Shown here: positions 18,514-28,343 of the stretch, piece after piece
How positions within the stretch are numbered: position 1 is the stretch's first letter
How the letters are laid out: each line of letters opens with the position of its first letter
Origin: JBEATZ01 sp041178545
GTDB taxonomy: Bacteria > Planctomycetota > UBA1135 > UBA2386
DNA length: 44,184 nucleotides
NCBI GenBank assembly: GCA_041178545.1
Contig: JBEGVB010000106.1
Location: 1-44,184 of the forward strand
Reading direction: 5' to 3'
Made by a program: the position numbers and the translations under genes
The notes under the pieces: generated by a model
Told to the model about the DNA's origin: nothing
Seen by the model: the letters and a program-made list of their open reading frames with translations, nothing else
The model's database searches: none

Positions 18514-18602
18514 TCTTGCCGGAAGGGTCTGCGACCTTTCACGGGAGTCCTATCAGCAGCGGATTCCTACACGCCGGACGCAGTTGCCACGGCTCCTTCG
18601 AC

Positions 18603-21053
18603 TCACGGCGCGCGGCGTACCAGCCACCACTCCGCTGCGGCGCACAGCACGAGCATTGCGATGCCTGCAAGGGCCCAAGGGGCCGCGAGACCACGCGACG
18701 CAGGCTGGAGCAGGGGCGGCGGCACCGACCAACCCACCATGCGGGACGCGGGTTGGATGCCGAGCGCATCGAGCTCGGCGGGGGTCGGACGTGCGGGCTC
18801 GACCGCTGCGACGGCGACGAGGTTGGCGGCCTCGACCCGCCGCAGGGGGCGGAGCACCGCACCCACCCACTGCGCAAGCCGCCCCGGGAACGCCGGGTCC
18901 GAGAAGAAGGCTGCGTTGTCGCTGCCGGGTTCCGCAGCGAGGGCACCGACACGGCCAAGGCCGCGGTTCGCAAGGGCAAGGAACGGCATCCCCTCGTCGC
19001 CGACCACGAGCAAAGTCTGCGCGTCGTTGCGGCCGGCGACTGCCACGGCACGCGCGACCGCGGGCCACGCGGCGGACTTCGGCTCCAGCAGCACCGAGTC
19101 CGAGACCGGACGCACCTCCAGCGGCGCCGCCGCAACGGGAGGTGCGGGCTCGGGACGCGGCGGCTGCGGCGGAGGTGGCTTCGGCCTCTCTGGTTCCGGC
19201 TGGGGCGGTGTCGGAGCGGGTTCGTTCTTCGCCAGGTCCGGGCCTCCCGCATTGCCGCCTGATCCGCCCGGTTTCCTGCCGACGCGGTCGAGTGCACGCA
19301 CCACCTCCCCGCTCACCAGCACGGGTACGCGCGACGCATCCGCCACGGGCCAGTAGGTGCCGCCGCCAGTCTTGGTGAGTTCCTCCGCGAAGCGACGCTG
19401 CGTCGGTGACGTGTCGTCGCCGCTGATCTGGATCAGGCTCAGCGTGCAACCATTGCGCGCGAGGTCGCCTGCAAGGGCCGTGAGGGCGAGCCGTTCGTCG
19501 AGCACCACCGCGCCGTCGCTGACCACGACGATGTGGCGCACCGCGGCCTTGGAGTCCTTCAACTGCCGCTGGGCAAGGCGCAGCCCGTCCAACAGGTAGG
19601 TGGACTCGTTCTGGGCACCCAGCTGCTCGATGCCCTTCCTCACGCTCGCACGCTCGGCCACGTCCGTGAGGGGCAGCACGAGCACGCCTGCGTCCTGGTT
19701 GCCGAAGGTGACCAGCGCCACCTGGTCGCCCTCCAGCAGCGCCTCCGCCGTGCGCAGCGCTGCCGTCTTCGCATAGCTCATGCGCGTGTTGCCCGCCTGG
19801 TCCGTGAGGCTCATGGAGCCCGAGCGGTCGACCACGAGCACCATCGCGATGCTGCGACGGTCGACCTCCACGGGCCCGCCGGGGACGACCTTGGCGGGCG
19901 GCAGTTCCCCGGACGGGGGGCGCTCGCCCGGCTGGGGAGGAGGCGGCGCCACCGTGGGCGGCGGCTCGACGGGTGCGGGCGCAGGCGGTGCCGCTGCAGG
20001 AGCCGAGGCATCAGGACCGGGCGGCCCCGAACCAGCAGCTCCGGCGCCCGAGCCGGTCCCGGACGGGGCAGGGGGCAGCACGGGCGGCAGCACCCGCAGC
20101 GGCGCGAGGTCGGCGAGCACGGTGCCCTCGACGAGGGCACGGCCCACCAGCACGAGCCCCATCCCCTCCTGCACCGCATCGGCAACCCGCATCGCCGTGG
20201 CGGCATCCAGCGGCTGCGCGAGGACGAGCGCAGCGCATGCATCGAGTTGCCCGGTTGCCGCCGCACCCGTCACCACGCGCACGCCCTGTGCCTCGAGTGC
20301 CGCGGCAAGTGGACCACCTGCATCCTCGAGCACTGCGACCGCAGCCGGCTCGACGACCTCGACCTGGCCAGCCCACTGCAGGAGGACCTCGCCGGTGCGC
20401 GCGGAGCACTCGATGCGGTGCATGCCTGCGGCAGCAGGCCGCCACTCCACCGCAGCGGTGGAGCGGGCGGGCAACGCAACCGACTGGTCCAGTGCCACGG
20501 CACCGCCGGGCTCGAGGACGCGGACGCGGAGCGCAAGGTCCGTTGCCGCCCCCGGGAGCGAGAGGCCGAGGTTCGCCGGCCGGTCGCGCTGCAGCACGCT
20601 CGCACTGCGCAGGCTGAGCCCGCCCGGGTCGAAGGGCAACGGCGCGGCAACCGTGCGGCCCTCGAACACGCGGGGGAGCGCACCCGCGGGCAGCGGTCCC
20701 GGCGGCCCCGACCACGCGAGCACGCGTTCCTCCGTCCTTGAGCCGGCGCGGGCAGCAGCCACCGCGAGTGCCTCGCCGAGTCGGTCCGGGGCCGACTCCA
20801 GCACCTCGACCACGGGACCCGTTCCTGCGCGCGGTGTGGCAAGTTGCGCGAGGCCGGACCCGGAAGCGGTGGCCACCACCACCGCATGCGCCTCACGGGT
20901 CGCGACCGTAGGCTGCTGCAGGTCGAGCGCGGCGACGGCAACAGCAGCCATGGTGCACAACGCAAGCAACCGGGCGAGCGGGCGCACGGAGCGCACCAGC
21001 ACCAGGCCCGGCAGGGCGGTCAGCAGCAACAGGGCTGGGTACAGCGGTTCCAA
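18603..21053 (-). CDS. Large membrane protein with von Willebrand factor A domain
   Basis: The 816-residue protein starts with two hydrophobic segments (about residues 5-45), then a region with alternating glutamine-amidotransferase-like folds (DACAALVLAQPLDAATAMRVADAV near 275). A Pro/Ala-rich linker (about 330-395) precedes a VWA domain with a complete metal site: DRSGSMS near 409, STYLLDG near 485 and VVSDG near 515. A second Pro-rich linker (about 620-650) leads to a globular part and one C-terminal transmembrane segment near 790-810 (GIAMLVLCAAAEWWLV). Related VWA proteins are widespread in Planctomycetota. It starts 19 bases after the NPCBM gene. No catalytic role can be given; a surface or periplasmic scaffold is likely. 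Confidence 0.85.
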   Translation of the reverse strand: MEPLYPALLLLTALPGLVLVRSVRPLARLLALCTMAAVAVAALDLQQPTVATREAHAVVVATASGSGLAQLATPRAGTGPVVEVLESAPDRLGEALAVAAARAGSRTEERVLAWSGPPGPLPAGALPRVFEGRTVAAPLPFDPGGLSLRSASVLQRDRPANLGLSLPGAATDLALRVRVLEPGGAVALDQSVALPARSTAAVEWRPAAAGMHRIECSARTGEVLLQWAGQVEVVEPAAVAVLEDAGGPLAAALEAQGVRVVTGAAATGQLDACAALVLAQPLDAATAMRVADAVQEGMGLVLVGRALVEGTVLADLAPLRVLPPVLPPAPSGTGSGAGAAGSGPPGPDASAPAAAPPAPAPVEPPPTVAPPPPQPGERPPSGELPPAKVVPGGPVEVDRRSIAMVLVVDRSGSMSLTDQAGNTRMSYAKTAALRTAEALLEGDQVALVTFGNQDAGVLVLPLTDVAERASVRKGIEQLGAQNESTYLLDGLRLAQRQLKDSKAAVRHIVVVSDGAVVLDERLALTALAGDLARNGCTLSLIQISGDDTSPTQRRFAEELTKTGGGTYWPVADASRVPVLVSGEVVRALDRVGRKPGGSGGNAGGPDLAKNEPAPTPPQPEPERPKPPPPQPPRPEPAPPVAAAPLEVRPVSDSVLLEPKSAAWPAVARAVAVAGRNDAQTLLVVGDEGMPFLALANRGLGRVGALAAEPGSDNAAFFSDPAFPGRLAQWVGAVLRPLRRVEAANLVAVAAVEPARPTPAELDALGIQPASRMVGWSVPPPLLQPASRGLAAPWALAGIAMLVLCAAAEWWLVRRAP

Positions 21054-21072
21054 GGGAGTCGCACGCGGCGCG

Positions 21073-22275
21073 TCACCGGGCCTGCAGGAACACCGGCAGC
21101 AGCCAGTCGACCCGGTCTGCCAGGTCGCGCCCCTTGCCGAAGTCCACCTCGAGACCGAGCACCTGCCCGGGTTTCACCGCGAACGGCCCGATCGCAACCG
21201 GCGCGTCGCCCGCACGCAAGTCCTTCGCGAACACTTCCTCGCCGTCGAGCAGCACGCGCACCTGCACGTGGGCCCTCGGGCCGAGCCCGAGCACACTGTC
21301 GTCGATGCCCACCTCGGTGGCGAACGAGGCAGCCGCGGCTGGCACCACCCAGCGGATGCGGCTCCTGCTGTGCACGCCGATGCCGCGCGCGGACGTGCGT
21401 CCGCCGCTCACCAGCATCCCGCCGTGCACCGCACGGTCCCGTGCCCATGGCAACACGACCTCGCCGTCGTACCCGCGCTCGTCGACGGCATCGGGGACCA
21501 GCGACGAGAGCCAGGTCACGCCCTGGAGCCTGCAGAGCGAGGCAACATCGGACGCGCGGATGCTGCCCTGGCGGCCGTCCTCCCACTCGAACTGCATCGC
21601 GTCCTCGTTCCACCCCAGCACGCGGATGCCGACGCGGTCCCCGGCCCGCGTGACCAGCTCGTGGCTCGCAGGACGCTCGCGCTGCTGGGCATCGCCGATG
21701 CGCAGCCCGACCAGTTCGCGCCCGCCGAACCAGCGCGCCGACCCTTCGCCCTCGGGCTGGAACTGCACACCCTGCTCGCCGAACCGGTGGACGGTTCCGG
21801 CCACTGCGTCGAGACCGATGCCGGCGCGGGTGAAGAGACTCTCCGCGACCCCCTTGGCGAGCCGCAGGTCCTCGACGCGCGCGAGTCCGGGACGGAGCAG
21901 CAGCGCAGTGAGCCGGTCGGTGGCGATGCGGACCCGACCGAGCGAGGGGGAGAGGACCTCGAGCCAGTCCCCCTGCTCGTCACCGCCGACGAGCGCCCCG
22001 CGCACGACCTCGCCGCCCGCAAGGTGGGACTCAGGGAGGTCCACCGCGACCACTGCCCCGCCCCGCAGGGCCACCACGTCGTCGAGGCGCACGCGCCGAC
22101 TCCCGCGGTCGCCCGCGAGTTCCAGTTGCCCCTCCCCCGCGCTGCGCAGGGTCGCAGCCGTCGCGCGGCCGCCGTCGGCAAGCAGGAGGTCGAAGCCCCC
22201 CACCGGCCCCTGGCACGGCAGCGCGCAGCAAAGAACACCTGCAAGGGTCAGGAAACCAAGGGCTTGCATGCTCAT
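21073..22275 (-). CDS. Secreted protein with C-terminal NPCBM-like domain
   Basis: The 400-residue protein has a signal peptide (MSMQALGFLTLAGVLCCALPCQG) and a beta-rich N-terminal half with repeats resembling conjugative or SH3-like strand segments (LLLADGGRATAATLRSAGEG, VRLDDVVALRGGAV). The C-terminal part (about residues 265-398) reads as the NPCBM/NEW2 galactose-binding-like fold: ARGIGVHSRSRIRW, FATEVGIDD, VQVRVLLDGEEVF and DRVDWLLPVF. NPCBM domains usually sit beside glycosidases and bind carbohydrate. Here no enzyme domain is attached. It is the first gene of the minus-strand run, transcribed divergently from groEL1, and the VWA gene follows after 19 bases. ATG at 22269 is an alternative start. 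Confidence 0.86.
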   Translation of the reverse strand: MSMQALGFLTLAGVLCCALPCQGPVGGFDLLLADGGRATAATLRSAGEGQLELAGDRGSRRVRLDDVVALRGGAVVAVDLPESHLAGGEVVRGALVGGDEQGDWLEVLSPSLGRVRIATDRLTALLLRPGLARVEDLRLAKGVAESLFTRAGIGLDAVAGTVHRFGEQGVQFQPEGEGSARWFGGRELVGLRIGDAQQRERPASHELVTRAGDRVGIRVLGWNEDAMQFEWEDGRQGSIRASDVASLCRLQGVTWLSSLVPDAVDERGYDGEVVLPWARDRAVHGGMLVSGGRTSARGIGVHSRSRIRWVVPAAAASFATEVGIDDSVLGLGPRAHVQVRVLLDGEEVFAKDLRAGDAPVAIGPFAVKPGQVLGLEVDFGKGRDLADRVDWLLPVFLQAR

Positions 22276-22331
22276 GCCAGAATGTCACCAAAGTGGAGAG
22301 GGGAAGGAATCGAGTCTGTCAGTTTGGCACC

Positions 22332-22355
22332 GGAAGCCCTTTCCACAGGGCTTCC
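22332..22355. repeat. Perfect inverted repeat upstream of groEL1
   Basis: Arms GGAAGCCCT (22332-22340) and AGGGCTTCC (22347-22355) flank a 6-base spacer. It lies 227 bases before groEL1 and 57 bases before the NPCBM gene on the other strand. The length and symmetry suit a dimeric repressor site; it is not a CIRCE box. It could equally regulate the NPCBM-VWA operon. Confidence 0.55.
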
Positions 22356-22457
22356 ACAACGCCAATACGGCCGTCACAACACACTTCCAAGCAAAGACTT
22401 GAGAGAAAAGGGGCCAGGGGCAGGAAAGTCCGTCAGGTCTCGGCACCGCCTTTGCTT

Positions 22458-22489
22458 GGCGCGCGCCCCACATCGCCGGCGCGCGCCCC
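22458..22489. repeat. Two 12-base direct repeats, 20-base period, upstream of groEL1
   Basis: GGCGCGCGCCCC occurs at 22458-22469 and 22478-22489. The first ten bases of each copy are themselves a palindrome. The 20-base period is close to two helical turns, so two dimers could bind on one face of DNA. The G+C-rich background makes chance a real possibility, though the exact 12-base match with fixed period is notable. Confidence 0.45.
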
Positions 22490-22581
22490 GTGCCGTCGGC
22501 GACCCGGGACCCGGGTGCTCGCCCTCACGGTGCGAGGTGCCGCGGTCCCGCCGACAGTCCAGATTCCACCCCGAGGACGTA

Positions 22582-24213
<1,632 letters not shown>

Positions 24214-24251
24214 TCCCCCACCAACCAGCAACCACAACCGGAGCAACTGAC

Positions 24252-24545
24252 ATGGCATCCCTGCGTCCACTCGAGGACCGAGTCGTCCTCAAGGTGATGG
24301 AGTCCGAGGACAAGACCGCCGGCGGCATCCTGCTTCCCGACACGGCCAAGGAGAAGCCGCAGCGCGGCAAAGTGACCGCGGTCGGCGAGGGCAAGCTGTC
24401 GAAGGACGGCAAGCGCATCGCGCCCGACGTCAAGAAGGGCGACATCGTGCTGTTCGGCAAGTACGCCGGCAGCGACATCAAGGTCGACGGAGTCGACTAC
24501 AAGATCCTGCGCGAGAACGAGATCCTCGCCAGGGTGGAGGACTGA
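24252..24545 (+). CDS. groES: Co-chaperonin GroES
   Basis: The 97-residue protein is the heptameric 10 kDa lid of the GroEL cage. It shows the family pattern LRPLEDRVVLK, a mobile loop (SEDKTAGGILLPDTAKEKPQ, residues about 17-36), and VKKGDIVLFGKYAGSDIKVDG. Length is standard. It lies between two groEL genes: 38 bases after groEL1 with GGAG upstream, and 2 bases before the groEL2 GTG. Both GroEL paralogues presumably share it, though the altered apical residues of GroEL1 may weaken its pairing. Confidence 0.98.
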   Translation: MASLRPLEDRVVLKVMESEDKTAGGILLPDTAKEKPQRGKVTAVGEGKLSKDGKRIAPDVKKGDIVLFGKYAGSDIKVDGVDYKILRENEILARVED

Positions 24546-24547
24546 CC

Positions 24548-26158
24548 GTGGCAAAGCAGATCATGTACGACGAGGTCGGTCGCCGGAAGGCGGTCGAGGG
24601 TGTGCAGAAGCTGGCTCGCGCGGTCAAGGTGACCCTCGGCCCGGCCGGCAAGAACGTGATCATCGAGAAGTCCTTCGGCGGCCCCCAGGTCACCAAGGAC
24701 GGTGTCACGGTCGCCAAGGAGGTCGAGCTGGAGGACCCCTTCGAGAACATGGGCGCCAAGCTCGTGCGCGAGGTTGCCTCCAAGACCAATGACGTTGCCG
24801 GTGACGGCACGACGTCCGCAACGGTCCTCGCCGAGGCGATCCTCACCCAGGGCCAGCGCTTCCTCATCTCGGGTGTCGACCCCAACGACCTGCGCGCCGG
24901 CATCGATGCCGCCGTCGCAGCGATCGTCGAGGAGCTCGGCCGGATGAGCAAGAAGATCAACTCGCGGAGCCGCGACGAGATCGCCCAGGTCGGCGCCATC
25001 TCCGCCAACAACGACATGGAGATCGGCAACCTGCTTGCCGACGCCATGACGAAGGTCGGCCAGGAGGGAGTGGTGACCGTCGAGGAGGGCAAGAGCGCCT
25101 CCACGGAGCTCGAGCACGTCGACGGCATGCAGTTCGACAAGGGCTACATCTCGCCCTACTTCATCACCGACGCGAAGGCGATGGAGACCCTGTTCGACGA
25201 CGCGAAGATCCTGATCTGCGAGAAGAAGATCAGCTCCGTGCGCGAACTGGTCCCCGTGCTCGAGCAGGTGAGCCGCACCGGCAAGCCGCTGCTGATCATT
25301 GCCGAGGACGTCGAGTCCGAGGCGCTGGCTGCACTCGTGGTGAACCGCCTCAAGGGCGTCCTCAACGTGGCTGCCGCCAAGGCCCCTGGCTTCGGCGACC
25401 GCCGCAAGGCGATCCTGCAGGACATCGCGGTCCTGACCGGTGGCCAGTGCATCAGCGAGGACCTCGGCATCAAGCTCGAGAGCGTCACCCCGGAGATGTT
25501 GGGCAGCGCGTCCAAGGTCCGCATGACCAAGGACCACACCACCATCATCGGCGGCGCCGGCAAGAAGGCCGAAATCGAGAAGCGCGCGGAGAGCATCCGC
25601 ACGCAGGTCGAGAAGACCACCTCCGACTACGACCGCGAGAAGCTCCAAGAGCGCCTCGCCAAGCTGACTGGGGGCGTTGCCATCATCCGCTCGGGCGCGA
25701 TGACGGAGGCCGACATGAAGCAGAAGAAGCAGCGCATCGAGGACGCCCTCAACGCGACGAAGGCCGCGGTCGAGGAGGGCATCGTCCCCGGTGGCGGCGT
25801 GGCCCTGCTGCGCGCAGCCAAGGTCCTCGACACCCTCAAGGTGAAGGGCGACCGTCAGTTCGGCGTGGAGATCATCCGCCGCGCCTGCTCTGCCCCCATG
25901 CGCCAGATCGCCGAGAACGCCGGCGAGGACGGCTCGGTGGTGGTCGACGAGGCACTCAGCCGCAAGGCGAACGAGGGCTTCAACGCCCTGACCGGCGAGT
26001 GGGTCGACATGTTCAAGGCCGGCATCGTGGACCCGACCAAGGTCGTCCGCAGCGCGCTGCAGAACGCGGCGAGCATCAGCGGGCTGATGCTGACCACCAA
26101 CACCCTCGTGACCTCGCTCGGCGACGAGAAGAAGTCGGTCGAGGGATCGATCCGCTGA
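24548..26158 (+). CDS. groEL2: Chaperonin GroEL (paralogue 2)
   Basis: The 536-residue chaperonin starts at GTG 24548, 2 bases after the groES stop, with GGAGG about 8 bases upstream inside groES. ATPase motifs LGPAGKNVIIEK, GDGTTSAT and IEDALNATKAA are intact. The apical binding segment FDKGYISPYF keeps both key tyrosines. The C terminus (GDEKKSVEGSIR) lacks the Gly-Gly-Met repeats of the usual cavity tail, which GroEL1 partly keeps. The two paralogues are clearly different through the apical domain. Direct coupling to groES suggests this copy is the main partner. Confidence 0.97.
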   Translation: MAKQIMYDEVGRRKAVEGVQKLARAVKVTLGPAGKNVIIEKSFGGPQVTKDGVTVAKEVELEDPFENMGAKLVREVASKTNDVAGDGTTSATVLAEAILTQGQRFLISGVDPNDLRAGIDAAVAAIVEELGRMSKKINSRSRDEIAQVGAISANNDMEIGNLLADAMTKVGQEGVVTVEEGKSASTELEHVDGMQFDKGYISPYFITDAKAMETLFDDAKILICEKKISSVRELVPVLEQVSRTGKPLLIIAEDVESEALAALVVNRLKGVLNVAAAKAPGFGDRRKAILQDIAVLTGGQCISEDLGIKLESVTPEMLGSASKVRMTKDHTTIIGGAGKKAEIEKRAESIRTQVEKTTSDYDREKLQERLAKLTGGVAIIRSGAMTEADMKQKKQRIEDALNATKAAVEEGIVPGGGVALLRAAKVLDTLKVKGDRQFGVEIIRRACSAPMRQIAENAGEDGSVVVDEALSRKANEGFNALTGEWVDMFKAGIVDPTKVVRSALQNAASISGLMLTTNTLVTSLGDEKKSVEGSIR

Positions 26159-26166
26159 CGTCCCCT

Positions 26167-26198
26167 CCCGGTCGCGCGGGCCATCCTGCGCGACCGGG
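26167..26198 (+). repeat. Perfect 11-base inverted repeat between groEL2 and dnaJ
   Basis: CCCGGTCGCGC (26167-26177) and GCGCGACCGGG (26188-26198) flank a 10-base loop. It sits 8 bases after the groEL2 stop and ends 15 bases before the dnaJ ATG, so the hairpin could act as attenuator, processing site or intercistronic stabiliser. No T run follows. It could also be an operator for a dnaJ-proximal promoter. The dyad is certain; the role is inferred. Confidence 0.6.
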
Positions 26199-26213
26199 TG
26201 CACGAGGTCCCCG

Positions 26214-27344
26214 ATGGCTGCGAAGCGCGACTATTACGAGGTGCTCGGCGTGCCGAAGGGTGCGGACGAGGACTCGATCAAGAAGGCCTACCGCAAGCTC
26301 GCGCTGGACAACCACCCCGACCGGAACCCCGGCAACGCAGAGGCGGAGAAGCGCTTCAAGGACGCAGCCGAGGCCTATGCCGTGCTCTCCGACAAGGAGA
26401 AGCGCGCCCGCTACGACCAGTACGGCCACGCTGGCGTGGACGGCAACGGGGGTGGCGGTTTCTCCAACGCCGAGGACATCTTCTCGGCCTTCGGCGACCT
26501 GTTCGGCGGCCGGGGCGGGTCGTTCTTCGAGCAGTTCTTCGGTGGCGGCGGCGGTGGCCGCGGCAGGCGCGGGGCCAGCCTCAAGGTCGACCTGGAGCTC
26601 ACGCTCGAGGAAGTGGCGAGCGGGACCAAGAAGACGCTCGAGATCCGCCGGCAGGAGACCTGCGCCGCGTGTGAGGGCAGCGGTGCCAGGAACAAGGCCG
26701 CGCGCAAGCAGTGCGGCACCTGCCGCGGCCGCGGCGAGGTGATCCGCAACCACGGGTTCGTGCAGATGCGCTCGGTCTGCCCTGAGTGCAGCGGGGCAGG
26801 CGAGCTGGTGACCGACCCCTGCCCCAAGTGCAAGGGCAGCGGCAGGGTCCCCAAGGCATCCCCCATCACCATCACCATCCCGCCCGGCATCGAGGAAGGA
26901 CACGTCGAGCGGTTGCGTGGGCAAGGGGAGGCAGGCGAGGGCGGCGGCCCGCCCGGCGACCTCGTGGTCGTGGTTCACGTCCGACCGCACGACGTCTTCG
27001 AGCGCCACGGTGACGACCTCCTCACACTCGCGAGGGTCAGCTACCGCCAGGCAGTCCTCGGGGACGAGTTCGAGATCCGCACCATCGGCGGCGAGGACGT
27101 CAACCTGTCGATCCCGGCCGGCACCCAGCCGGGCGAACGCATCCGCATCCGCAACCACGGCCTCCCGCGCGGCGACGGCCACGGCAAGGGCAGCCTCTTC
27201 GTGCAGGTCCAGGTGGACGTGCCGAAGAAGGTCAGCGCCGAGCAGGAGGAACTGCTGAAGAAGTTCGACGAGCTCGACGAGGGGCGCAGGAAACGCAACG
27301 GCAAGAAGGGCATCTTCGAAAAGGTGAAGGACATCTTCTCGTGA
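26214..27344 (+). CDS. dnaJ: Chaperone DnaJ (Hsp40, type I)
   Basis: The 376-residue co-chaperone has the J domain (residues 1-70, HPD in NHPDRNPG near 35), then a Gly/Phe-rich linker with a polyglycine run near residues 105-118. The zinc region has the four CxxCxGxG-type repeats: CAACEGSG, CGTCRGRG, CPECSGAG and CPKCKGSG. The C-terminal client-binding part follows (about 215-340). It stimulates DnaK ATPase. dnaK itself is not in this window. GAGG lies 9 bases before the ATG. grpE overlaps its last 4 bases. Confidence 0.97.
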   Translation: MAAKRDYYEVLGVPKGADEDSIKKAYRKLALDNHPDRNPGNAEAEKRFKDAAEAYAVLSDKEKRARYDQYGHAGVDGNGGGGFSNAEDIFSAFGDLFGGRGGSFFEQFFGGGGGGRGRRGASLKVDLELTLEEVASGTKKTLEIRRQETCAACEGSGARNKAARKQCGTCRGRGEVIRNHGFVQMRSVCPECSGAGELVTDPCPKCKGSGRVPKASPITITIPPGIEEGHVERLRGQGEAGEGGGPPGDLVVVVHVRPHDVFERHGDDLLTLARVSYRQAVLGDEFEIRTIGGEDVNLSIPAGTQPGERIRIRNHGLPRGDGHGKGSLFVQVQVDVPKKVSAEQEELLKKFDELDEGRRKRNGKKGIFEKVKDIFS

Positions 27345-27889
27345 ACCAACCGCAACAGGATCCCGCACCGCAGGACAACACTGGCGGGGAGAACGCCGCA
27401 GCCGCGGGTGCTGCAGAGCTCCAGCGCCTCAAGGAGGAACGCGACCAGCTGCAGGACCAGCTGAACCGCACCCTCGCGGACGTGCAGAACATGCGCAGGC
27501 GACAACGCCTCGAGGTCGAGGAGGCGCGCAGGCGCTCGCTCGAGGGCCTCGCTGGCGAACTGCTCCCCGTCCTCGACAACTTCGCGCTCGCGCTGCAGAG
27601 CATCACCCAGAGCAACGGCCAGGACCCCAAGGTGATCGCCGAGGGCATCCGCATGGTGCAGGTCCTGCTCCAGGCGGCCCTCGAGAAGCACGGCTTCCGC
27701 GAGATCGCTGCCGCCAGTGCCACCTTCGACCCGGGCATGCACGAGGCCGTTGCCGTCGAGCCGCGCAGCGACGTGCCCCCGAACCAGGTGCTCGAGGTGC
27801 TGCAGAGCGGCTACATGCTCGGGGACCGGGTGCTGCGCTTCAGCCGGGTCCGTGTGTCCTCCGCACCCTCCGACAACACGAACAAGTGA
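27341..27889 (+). CDS. grpE: Nucleotide exchange factor GrpE
   Basis: The 182-residue protein has a charged disordered N terminus, a long coiled coil (about residues 28-75, LQRLKEERDQLQDQLNRT) and a C-terminal beta domain (DPGMHEAVAVE near 130, VLQSGYMLGDRVLRFSRV near 152). It speeds ADP release from DnaK. It starts at GTG 27341 and overlaps the dnaJ stop by 4 bases, so it is translationally coupled. A FmdB-like gene follows after 6 bases. Confidence 0.96.
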   Translation: MNQPQQDPAPQDNTGGENAAAAGAAELQRLKEERDQLQDQLNRTLADVQNMRRRQRLEVEEARRRSLEGLAGELLPVLDNFALALQSITQSNGQDPKVIAEGIRMVQVLLQAALEKHGFREIAAASATFDPGMHEAVAVEPRSDVPPNQVLEVLQSGYMLGDRVLRFSRVRVSSAPSDNTNK

Positions 27890-27895
27890 CCTGCC

Positions 27896-28192
27896 ATGCC
27901 CACCTACGACTACCTCTGTGACAGCTGCGGACACCGCTTCGAGGAGTTCCAGAGCATGACCGCGAAGGTGCTGCGCAAGTGCCCGGGCTGTGGCAAGAAC
28001 GCACTCCAGCGGCTCATTGGTCCCGGCGCTGGCGTGATCTTCAAGGGTTCTGGCTTCTACGAGACCGACTACCGCTCCAGTTCGTACACCGAGGGCAGCA
28101 AGAAGGACTCGGGCTCCAGTGGCGGTGGCTGCCAACCGAGCTGCGGCACCCCCGACGCCCCCGCTGGCTGCAAGCGCAAGCCCGACGCCTGA
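27896..28192 (+). CDS. FmdB-family zinc ribbon regulatory-type protein
   Basis: The 98-residue protein opens with the FmdB/CxxC zinc ribbon: MPTYDYLCDSCGHRFE, then CPGCGK near residue 34, giving four cysteine zinc ligands. The rest is Gly/Ser-rich and ends with further cysteines (GGGCQPSCG, GCKRKP). Proteins of this family are annotated as putative regulators, mostly from one example linked to formamidase genes, so no function should be assumed. It is the last gene of the chaperone run, 6 bases after grpE, perhaps involved in stress response by context. Confidence 0.85.
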   Translation: MPTYDYLCDSCGHRFEEFQSMTAKVLRKCPGCGKNALQRLIGPGAGVIFKGSGFYETDYRSSSYTEGSKKDSGSSGGGCQPSCGTPDAPAGCKRKPDA

Positions 28193-28254
28193 GCCACTCG
28201 GACCGAGGCGGCGCGCGACAGTCAGGCCCTTGACCCGGCCACGGTGGGCGCATT

Positions 28255-28296
28255 CCCCGGGACCGCGCGACGCGGCGGTGGTCACCCGGTCCGGGG
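28255..28296. terminator. Imperfect dyad after the chaperone operon
   Basis: CCCCGGGACCG (28255-28265) can pair with CGGTCCGGGG (28287-28296) apart from one bulged G. It lies in the 151-base gap before the peptidase gene. There is no T tract, so terminator status is weak. The same gap has a TATCGT box near 28303, a candidate -10 for the peptidase gene. Confidence 0.3.
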
Positions 28297-28343
28297 AAAG
28301 GTATCGTCCGCCCGTCCGTCCACCGCGTCCGCAGGAACCAACC

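Larger units (their letters stand above)
22276..22581. promoter_or_regulatory. 306-base divergent regulatory region between NPCBM gene and groEL1
   Basis: This is the only gap over 300 bases. It holds a perfect 9-base inverted repeat at 22332-22355, two 12-base direct copies of GGCGCGCGCCCC at 22458-22469 and 22478-22489, and a CCCGGG pair near 22503-22515. The region 22380-22440 is A/G-rich and less G+C-rich than its surroundings, with a possible TTGAGA near 22399. I see no CIRCE element (TTAGCACTC-N9-GAGTGCTAA) and no clear sigma-32 promoter. Open frames crossing it look like shadows. Confidence 0.55.

Noticed and set aside
18411..18542. Longer N terminus of the lipoprotein at 18542
   Set aside because: It adds 44 Pro/Arg-rich residues before an intact signal peptide and lipobox.
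19780..22581. Continuous open frame running into groEL1 from upstream
   Set aside because: It is antisense to the VWA and NPCBM genes and has no protein similarity. GroEL1 itself starts at ATG 22582 with a ribosome site.
22276..22581. CIRCE element (HrcA operator) before groEL1
   Set aside because: No TTAGCACTC-N9-GAGTGCTAA or close variant is present; the dyad found at 22332 has a different sequence.
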